A DNA stretch of 28,819 nt. Origin: Dinochytrium kinnereticum. Taxonomy: Eukaryota > Chytridiomycota > Chytridiomycetes > Chytridiales > Chytridiaceae. A model generated the notes under the pieces. That model worked only from the letters and a program-made list of their open reading frames with translations, had not been told where the DNA came from and ran no database searches. A program made the translations under genes and the position numbers. Position 1 is the stretch's first letter, and each line of letters starts with the position of its first letter. Shown here piece by piece: positions 22,301 through 28,819 of the stretch. The stretch spans positions 8,860 through 37,678 of the forward strand of contig JADGJT010000231.1 in NCBI GenBank assembly GCA_027604005.1, written 5' to 3'.

Positions 22301-25206
22301 TACACCCTACCTTCGCATACAGATACGTGGCATGAAATATCGAAAGCAGAAACAAGAAGAATGATAAAGGAAACGAAAAAAAAATATAATGCACCGCTGC
22401 CCTTTTACAAGTTCTTCTTGATGTTTTTTGAAGAAGATAAACGGCATAATAAGAAGGACCTACTTTAATACGTCTAAAACGGAATCAACGAATCCTTCGA
22501 CTCTTTTCTCACTCCATACCGAGGGGAGCCGAACGCGTGCAGAGTGCTTGATGTTTTCTTTGACGGTCAATTCACGGAGCATAATGTCTTCTTGCGGTAC
22601 GTAGCCGATAATCTATATTTTTAAATTTTAATCGGTAGTTGGTTAAGGAAATAGGGTGGGTTAGAGGAGGCGGCAAATGAGTTGTTGGCCTCTCTATTAA
22701 TCTTTTTTTGCAGTAACAGAAAACAACACGGAAACAGGCAAAAGAGGGGGATTCGGGAAGAAAAAGGAAGTTACGCAGACTATAGCTGATCCATACTTTT
22801 TTGTATTTGCTCATCTCAGCTTCTTGACCGTTGATGATCAGCTTCCCTCCCGTTCGAGCCACTTTTCCCATAAGCACGTTCATAAATGTTGTTTCTAAAA
22901 AAAAGAAGACAATAGTGATGGAGTTGGGGTCAGTATAGATTAAGACAAACGTAGGGAAAAATGAAATGGGGAATGAGGTTTAAGAGAAGAATATTGGTTG
23001 CTACTTACTTCCTGCTCCTGAGGGACCCATTATGGCCTGTTTCCGTGTTTGTAAGAAATTGATGAAGGCAGGAAGGTTCAGAGGAAGGAAAAAGTATGAG
23101 GGGGCTTTGTCATAGAAGCAAACCCCGCATAAGCGAGTGTAGAAAAAATAAAATGTGTAGTTGATGGCAGCAAAAAAAAACAACGAAAAAAAACGAACAA
23201 AAAACAAAGAGGGAGCAGAATATAGGGAAAAGCGAAAAACCATCGAAATTCGCCTCAGGCAGATGATGGCAAAACAGAAACCGAAACTCCAAAAACCAAA
23301 AAAAAAAAGAAGCTGAATATTCTTCCATACCGTCAACCTTCGACTCCTTATCATCCCTGTAACACCGCGAAGCACAACCTTCCCATCCTTCAACTTCAAC
23401 CCCAAATCTTCAAACTTGAAATCCATCCTCAAATCATCCTTCTCATTTAAAGCGCTGCGAAACCCCTCCATTAACCCCAAAAGATCACCTTCACTTCCTT
23501 GAACTTTTTTATCTATCGACGAAAGTGCGCGAAGCTCGCCTGCTACTACCACTTTAACGTCTTTAGAGGTCGGGAGGGGAGGGATTGGGCTCGTGGGAAG
23601 GGCGTTTACATCTTCTGCTTCTTCATCGCCTTCTTCTTCGTCTTCTTTTTTTCTCTCCTCCTCCTCTTCTTCCTCTTGTTCTGTGAGCGCTTGTATCGGG
23701 TTTAAGGGTTTGGGGATGAAGCCTGTGTCAGTTATGCCGAGTGGAGAATTGGGCTGAACGCTATGACGTCGAGCGCCTCGAATTTGGGAATGGGTTGTGA
23801 GTAGATGAGGCGGCGTAGGGGCATTGTTGTGGGATATGTTCGGTAACCCCTCGACATCTTCTTCATTCTTTACCAATTCATTTGTGAAGGGAACGTTCAC
23901 TATCACCGCAGAGATCTCCCTGGTAGACTTAATTACATGGCTCTGGTTGCATTGAGCCGTTTGGATTAGGTCATGATTTGTGTCGAGGGGTGGTGATGGA
24001 ACGATCTTTTGGGGTTTGGAACGGGAAAGCAATTTAACGGACCAATAGAGAAGAATAAGGAGGGTATCGACAATTAGACATATGACAAGACCGCCGTAGA
24101 ATTTTGGGACGACGGCGCCTGGTTTGCATATGCTTAGAGGGGGGCAAGGGCGAGGCTCAATGGTTCCTGGGGGGCTGTTTTTATCAATGTTAGGATTGTA
24201 CGGTTGGTGGAAAAGTGGAATGAAACTTACCAGTGGTATCCTTCCGGACTGTAAGTTTGTTTTGGTCAGTTGGGAGAGATAAGGAATGTTGTTAATCAGT
24301 AGTCAATTAGGAAGATAACTGTACCACTTGATGCGCGTCTTGTAGTCTGGACAATAGAAACCTTTTGTGCACCTAAAGATAAGAATAATTAGCCGTCTTG
24401 CTTTGGTATGCGGGGTGTTTTTTTTCTCCAACGTCTTACACTAGAGGCTCGTACTGTCCTTGAGGCTGTGAGAATCAAAATAGAGAAAAAGTAGGAGAAA
24501 TAAACTGGTCAGAAATCTCATCTCCTGACTGAAAGAAGAAGAGAAGGAGATTATCGCCACCCTAGGTAGGCTTAATACAAAATAGGGATAAAAAACGATA
24601 ATATCAGAGCTCAATTTGTACTAAATAAATTTAGCCATTAAATGAAAAAAAATGGCCTATTCGCTTGCCAGAACAGCAAAAAAGGATAGTCGTTCCAAAG
24701 GCGACATTACAACAACGCAAAAGGCTAGCTCGCTTCGCTCGCCACGGAATATTGATAGCTGCGCTCAAAATACCAAGATTAAGCAGAAAAGGAATGGCTC
24801 GCTGCGCTCGCCTCTTTATAAACAGCTCGCTTTTTGTTTAGGGTTCTTCCTTCGCTCAGACCTCACAAAATTTGCTGGAAAGCCTTAAAAGCTGACACTC
24901 GACAGAAGGCGGACAGATCTGGGGAATGGAGTATGGATTGGTTGCAGTGGTGTTTGGGCAGTAAAAATGCGGCGCGCAGGCGTATCCGTATCTTGTGATG
25001 GCAGTTCCGATTGATTTGGTGCTGGCGTAGCAGTTTCCCTGGACGAGGATGGAGGAGACGTCGATGCCATTATTTGAAGGTTCGGATAAGGAGGAGGATG
25101 TCGGTGGTGAGGAAATGCCGTCGCTGCTGGTGGTGGTTGTGGCGGGGATGGCTGGACCGGCGAATGGATCCGTTGGATCATAGTCAGGGCCAAGGACAGA
25201 GGCCAT
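19318..25206 (-). CDS. ABCG-family transporter with Cys-rich N-terminal ectodomain (plant ABCG24/28-like, yeast ADP1-like)
   Basis: Sixteen exons on the minus strand, in transcript order: 25206-24862, 24465-24440, 24372-24325, 24248-24231, 24174-23331, 23036-23009, 22894-22797, 22612-22464, 22171-22071, 21905-21869, 21691-21484, 21181-20846, 20652-20544, 20470-20371, 20063-19804, 19580-19318; 2970 nt, 989 residues. The N-terminus (to about 165) is Cys-rich, with repeated GxxCP and CPxG motifs ([20 protein letters not shown]). One membrane span follows ([18 protein letters not shown]), then an acidic cytosolic linker. The ATPase domain has Walker A GPSGAGKTT (431-439), Q-loop Q476, signature VSGGQ (536-540), Walker [14 protein letters not shown] and H593. 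The C-terminal ~350 residues form the membrane domain ([21 protein letters not shown] is typical of this subgroup). As a half-transporter it should dimerise to export lipophilic substrates; the substrate is unknown. No signal peptide precedes the ATG at 25206, so a short upstream exon may be missing. The first donor (GAG|GTCTGA) is weak. Confidence 0.9.
23599..23684 (-). repeat. Acidic low-complexity linker in the ABCG transporter
   Basis: In exon 5 the transporter carries a run of Glu/Asp with a few Lys/Arg (seven Glu, then [20 protein letters not shown] sequence) between the first membrane span and the ATPase domain. It is probably disordered and cytosolic, and likely variable in length between strains. 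Confidence 0.8.
24646..24861. repeat. Repetitive element in intron 1 of the ABCG gene
   Basis: Two 16-nt near-identical copies, GCTCGCTTCGCTCGCC (24728-24743) and GCTCGCTGCGCTCGCC (24797-24812), lie 69 nt apart. Related fragments are GCTGCGCTCA (about 24761), GCTCGC (about 24824) and CTTCGCTCAGACC (about 24850, overlapping the splice donor). The stretch differs in texture from other introns of this gene. Such CGCTTCGCTCG motifs are typical of dispersed short repeats. The boundaries given are estimates. Confidence 0.5.
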
Positions 25207-25388
25207 CCTCCCTCAGTGAATTGTCAAATAAATCGATTTTGCTGACAATCTCTTGGAATTGAACGAAGTCTTTGCTCAGTCTTTGCTGAGACTCCAAATG
25301 CGTAAATCTTGAGGTTAAAACTCACAAAGAAGATCGCTGCTGCTGTGGCCATCCGCTGGACTTCCCGTGGATTCTCTGAGACGCCGAC
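25207..25388. promoter_or_regulatory. Shared divergent promoter of the ABCG and CNG channel genes
   Basis: Only 182 bases separate the ATG of the minus-strand transporter from the ATG of the plus-strand channel. Both transcripts must start here or in each other's 5' region. No clear TATA box is visible. A minus-strand ATG at about 25352 with a GTGAGT just after nine codons could be a small first exon of the transporter, but its phase does not fit the acceptors I can see. Confidence 0.55.
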
Positions 25389-27840
25389 ATGCCTGGCCCA
25401 GCGATTGCGAGGCTGATGCATCGGACCAAAGTGCAGGAAGAGGAGATGAGACAACTTCAGTCGGATATTCAGAAGTATTTGCTCGAGCGGGCTCGGGATG
25501 TAGAGGATGAGAATGAGGACACATCACCAGTCTCCACCTGCAGAACTCATCAAAATTCTCCTCTGGAGCCCCTCCTCGCCACCTGCGGGCCGCATCAAAA
25601 TTCTACATGGGAACCCGCAGCTGAAGAGGAGGTTAAAGTTCCAGTTGGGAGGCCATCGCTTTACCGGCTTTCGAGATTCAGAGCTTCATGGGAGTTGATC
25701 CTCATTGGTAAGTACATATTATTTATTGATTTCATGCGTTAGGAACCTTTCCCAAAGCGCTTCCTGCCTTTCTGAGTTTGGAGATTAAAATCTTCCCTTT
25801 CGGAAAAAGTTGTGTGGTGCGCCACCATCATTATGACGCCGTTTTTCGCTGCCTTTATTCTTTCGAGGAAAGTGGAGAGCGGGTTCATTTATGGGAATTG
25901 CTGTTTCGTCCTTCTTGATGTGATTGTTAAGAGTTGCACGCTGGAGGGCGTCATGAAACCAAAAAGTATGACTGTAAAAGGGAATTCTTTCATGGTATGC
26001 CGGTATCCATTAGAAGTATTGCAATATTAGTTTGTTGTACCTTTTCCCCAGTAAGCTAACACTGTGGTTCGGTCTAAAAAATCACCATCGTCCTTCGGAT
26101 AACTAAGAAAACAACGCTAGCCGTAAACCTCGTATGCACAATTCCGTGGTTCTCAATATTCATAATATTCTATGACACCCCCTTCGTTCAATTTCTTCTG
26201 CTCATTCCTTTTACCTATTCCGTCATGAACATCTCAAGGATCTTCCGCACAAACCCCCTTATCCAACGCTTCTCCAAAAGCCTTCAACACAAACTCGGCA
26301 TCGGCAGTAACTTTATGAGCGTCATTATGTTTATAACTCTGCTGCTATTATTTTTGCATTTCAATGCCTGCTTGATTGCCATCTTAAAGAACGGAGAAGC
26401 TCGGAAGGATAGGTCACTTGCTGAGGAGATAGAGATGCAAGCTCTTCAGTCTAATGCTATGTACTTTGGAGTGCAGTCGGGGAACGACATCACTTTCACA
26501 TATGATAAGAATGAACCGATTTGGTCAAAGTATGCATTATTCTTTTTGGCGTCGACGGCGAATGGACTCTCGGTGAGTGGTTATGAGTAAGTACCATCCT
26601 TTTCCCTAACCCTAGCCCTAAGAAATTAGTTTTTGCCCTCTTTAGTTTCAGTTGGCGGAGCTTATATTTACTTATTTGAACTATCTTTCTCTTGTTTTTT
26701 TCTCATTCTATGCGTTTTAAAACCATAAAGCCCGACCAATCGAATTGAGCAAATCTTTCACTCTATCCTTGCCATCGTAGGATCCGTCATCTACGCACTA
26801 GTTGTTGGTGCCGTAGCCTCTTTCAGCATGGGACTAGATGCAGCTGGAAAAAGATACAGGGTAACCAACAAACAACCCCAATCCCTTTTCATATCCTTTG
26901 CAACTACTCGCTTTTTACTTAAGTATGGCCTTTTCATGAAAGGAAAAACTTGACGAGGTGAATGAATTCATGGACGAGGCAGAACTTCCGGAGACTTTAA
27001 GAGCAAAAATTCAGAATTTTTTCATGCTAAAGTACCGGGGAAAGTATTTCGATAAAGGGGCAATTATGAGTGAACTTAATCATTCTTTACAAAGCGTAAG
27101 CTTTTTTAAATTATTCGTTATCTTTTGTCCTTTGGTTCAATCTCTCCCTTTGCTACTCCTTTTTTCCCACTGTTCAACGTTTAGAAGGGGAGCTCAACTT
27201 TCGTTTAGTTTTCCGCATCAAACGTTTAACCTTGACCTGTTATTTGACCTCTGGATATTGACGTCACACCCCTCACAGGATATCCTCCTTGAATCTCTCC
27301 GAGAATTTCTTGGCAAAGTCCCCTTCTTCCACCGCAATGAATCCGACGGCCGTGACAACGTCTTCGTCTGTCGCCTCGCTGAAATCGTCGCCTATGAGTA
27401 CTTTGTTGCAGGAAACAATGTATTTGTTCAAGGTCAAAAAGGGCATGACATGTATTTTATTCTTCAAGGAACGGCGGATATTATTGTGAATGGAAACAAA
27501 GTTGGAGGGCTAGGAGAGGGGTCGTTTTTTGGGGAGGTCGCGTTAATTGATTCTGCGGTTCGTTCAGCGACTATTCAAGCGTCAAGCCATTTGGTGTTGA
27601 TACGATTGGGGAAGGCGGACTTGAATCCGATTCTAGATGATGTAGATGTTTGATTTTTACTCATTATGGTTTTGGTTTGATACCATTGTATCTCTTCCCA
27701 ATCTTTAACACCCCTCTTTCTTTCGAATCCAGTTCCCAGATATTAGAGAGAAAATGCAACGAGTGTATCAAGAACGATTAAAAAGGATAGAACGCGAACG
27801 CGCAATGTTTGAGGCCAAAACAAACTCATCCAGCTCATGA
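25389..27840 (+). CDS. Cyclic-nucleotide-gated cation channel (CNG/HCN superfamily)
   Basis: Seven exons: 25389-25707, 25810-25994, 26108-26586, 26731-26860, 26943-27095, 27279-27641, 27733-27840; 1737 nt, 578 residues. The N-terminus is a charged helix (EEEMRQLQSDIQKYLLERA) and a 15-residue duplication, then SRFRASWELILIVVW opening S1. S2-S4 follow, with few positive charges in S4 (ISRIFRTNPLIQRF). S5 is FMSVIMFITLLLLFLHFNACLI. The pore helix and filter read LASTANGLSVSGYDP, with S6 after it. A C-linker (EKLDEVNEFM onward) leads to a complete cyclic-nucleotide-binding domain. Its phosphate-binding cassette FGEVALIDSAVRSAT keeps the Glu (508) and Arg (517) that hold the nucleotide. The expected role is a plasma-membrane or ciliary channel gated by cAMP or cGMP; zoosporic fungi are known to have such channels in phototaxis. 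The S2/S3 junction (intron 25995-26107) is the least certain splice. Confidence 0.88.
25534..25604 (+). repeat. 45-bp tandem duplication in exon 1 of the channel gene
   Basis: CCACCTGC...CATCAAAATTCT occurs at 25534-25559 and again at 25579-25604, offset by 45 bases. It encodes two 15-residue copies with the pattern T-C-x-x-H-Q-N-S-x-x-E-P. The period keeps the frame. The copies have diverged at a handful of positions, so the duplication is not very recent. Confidence 0.8.
26604..26621 (+). repeat. Short telomere-like tract in channel intron 3
   Basis: CCCTAACCCTAGCCCTAA is three hexamers of the TTAGGG-type telomeric repeat with one mismatch. It lies inside the intron 26587-26730. With only three units it may be chance. 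Confidence 0.4.
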
Positions 27841-28551
27841 TTCATTGCTGAATGTTACCACCCTGTTATGAATTTTTTGATACCGACTTTTGGAAGTAAA
27901 TATATCTTTTACTCCCTCTTTATTCCTCTTACCTGGACAGATATTCCTTTTTTTGAAAGATACACGTAAATATGCACGTCATATTTGGATGGACTCGCAG
28001 TTAACCGCACTGTGACTTTACAATAAACTCCACGAAAAGGCGTAAGTGCGTTGATTTTAGATTCCACTTGCAGATATTTTTTTATTGTTCCCGTTTCGTT
28101 CTTTTCCCTCTCTCTTTACCTTCTCGGGGGTTTTCTACATTTTCCCCCACAGATGAGAGAGGGTTTATACAGAAGAAAGGGCGTTCCCCGTCGTTGCAAC
28201 ACTAAAAAAGCAACGGGTGTGGTCAAGATGCCTGATTATTTAGTTCATCAATACATATTTGCTTTTAAAGAGAGAGTTCAATAGATTTACGCACACCCCA
28301 AAAGACCTTGAAATACCCCCACAGTGAAACAGCTAGCCTTTGGGCTGAGCTTTTCTTATCTATCTTTGATATAGTGTTATGAATGCCGTTGGTGGCGTAA
28401 CAGAGAATTTTGTGCCATGGGTCATGGTTGTTTGGCGGGATGCGGTGGGAAAGGTTTAAAGACAGAGCTTATCAACGCGTTGCGTCGCAGGACGCGGGGT
28501 GCTTCTTTTCATTTTTTTTCTGTTCTCAGGATTTGTCGGAAGGGAAGGGAG
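27841..28551. other. Intergenic region downstream of the channel gene
   Basis: Short unrelated frames only (for example at 28051-28284 and 28417-28626), none with family resemblance. The first ~200 bases should be the channel 3' UTR. I see no tRNA or repeat. Confidence 0.45.
28022..28027 (+). terminator. Candidate poly(A) signal of the CNG channel gene
   Basis: AATAAA lies about 180 bases after the channel stop codon at 27840. Distance and strand fit a 3' end signal. No downstream element is strong enough to confirm it. Confidence 0.35.
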
Positions 28552-28558
28552 TATAAAA
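28552..28558 (+). promoter_or_regulatory. TATA box (TATAAAA)
   Basis: A perfect TATAAAA stands in a GC-richer setting (GGGAGTATAAAACAGG), followed about 25-30 bases later by a pyrimidine-rich stretch (TTTCTCTCTATTGGCCC) suitable for initiation. It probably drives a transcript whose body runs off the window. Confidence 0.5.
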
Positions 28559-28646
28559 CAGGTGTTTCTCTCTATTGGCCCTCTCTGCTCAGCCTCGACA
28601 TACAGAGTAGAGAACCACATTTGTAGGTGACGATCCTAAGGCTCGG

Positions 28647-28819
28647 ATGTACTCCAGAGTCGGGAGGAAAGCCCCACTCATCCGTGTGGATGCGAGGATT
28701 TGGTTTGGCTGTAGTTTTTGGGTCCTTTCCTACTCCATCATGATAATAAAAGGGATAACGAATAACAAGAATAACCGAAGATCGGGGTCAAACATACCTC
28801 GGTGGAAGGGTCTACGAGA
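28647..28819 (+). CDS. Possible 5' end of an unrecognised gene (truncated by the window)
   Basis: An ATG about 90 bases after the TATA box opens a frame that stays open to the window end (57 codons). It is basic and has a hydrophobic segment (WFGCSFWVLSYSIMII). No family is recognised, and the region may instead be a non-coding RNA. A frame this short can be open by chance. Confidence 0.15.
   Translation, partial: MYSRVGRKAPLIRVDARIWFGCSFWVLSYSIMIIKGITNNKNNRRSGSNIPRWKGLR

Noticed and set aside
24652..24888. 78-codon plus-strand ORF with Ser-Leu-Arg-Ser repeats
   Set aside because: It is a translation of the intronic GCTCGC-type repeats and overlaps the ABCG exon on the opposite strand.
25224..25454. 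Minus-strand frame with MATAAAIFF as a signal-peptide exon for the ABCG gene
   Set aside because: The GTGAGT donor after it is phase 0, and no acceptor before 25206 matches that phase. It was kept only as a possibility.
25709..25809. Short channel intron ending at GCGTTAG (about 25741), leaving more coding sequence
   Set aside because: That acceptor puts the following S1-S2 sequence out of frame. The acceptor at AAAAAG (25809) gives a continuous hydrophobic S1.
1..28819. CRISPR arrays, bacterial operons, tRNA or rRNA genes
   Set aside because: No direct-repeat/spacer pattern, no tRNA cloverleaf or rRNA core motif was found. The introns show the DNA is eukaryotic nuclear.

Overview
This is a eukaryotic nuclear window and almost certainly fungal. 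Its genes are split by short GT-AG introns with fungal-type branch points such as CTAAC, two neighbouring genes converge and two diverge, and one gene belongs to a type I associate with conserved fungal proteins. A cyclic-nucleotide-gated channel beside a giant secreted cysteine-rich protein fits an early-diverging, possibly zoosporic (chytrid-like) lineage. That placement is inference; no rRNA or other decisive marker is present.

Layout. (1) 212-10997, plus strand: one giant secreted protein gene of 22 exons and about 3085 codons. It is built from 41 tandem eight-cysteine modules that loosely resemble fungal chitin-binding modules. Every one of its 21 introns is phase 1 and cuts a module at the same place. 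(2) 11567-14679, minus strand: a three-exon conserved fungal protein with five CxxC pairs. (3) 14680-16433: intergenic, with only weak ORFs. (4) 16434-18424, plus strand: a TBL1/TBL1XR1-type LisH-WD40 co-repressor subunit of eight exons, whose first intron appears to be GC-AG. (5) 18425-19317: intergenic, with one uncertain minus-strand ORF. (6) 19318-25206, minus strand: a full ABCG half-transporter of 16 exons, several of them micro-exons, with an N-terminal cysteine-rich ectodomain. Its first intron contains a repetitive element. (7) 25389-27840, plus strand: a cyclic-nucleotide-gated cation channel of seven exons with an unusual pore sequence. (8) 27841-28819: intergenic sequence with a good TATA box near the right edge, possibly the start of another gene or of a structured RNA.

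The exon models were joined by hand from splice signals, reading phase and family alignment from memory. All four main models have exon lengths that sum to a multiple of three, and no internal stop was met in the parts translated. The ABCG and channel genes are divergent across only 182 bp and may share a promoter. The other genes have no evident shared pathway. The most unusual object is the giant modular gene: its modules fall into three sequence subfamilies, and the two Ser/Thr-rich (mucin-like) linkers sit exactly at the subfamily boundaries.
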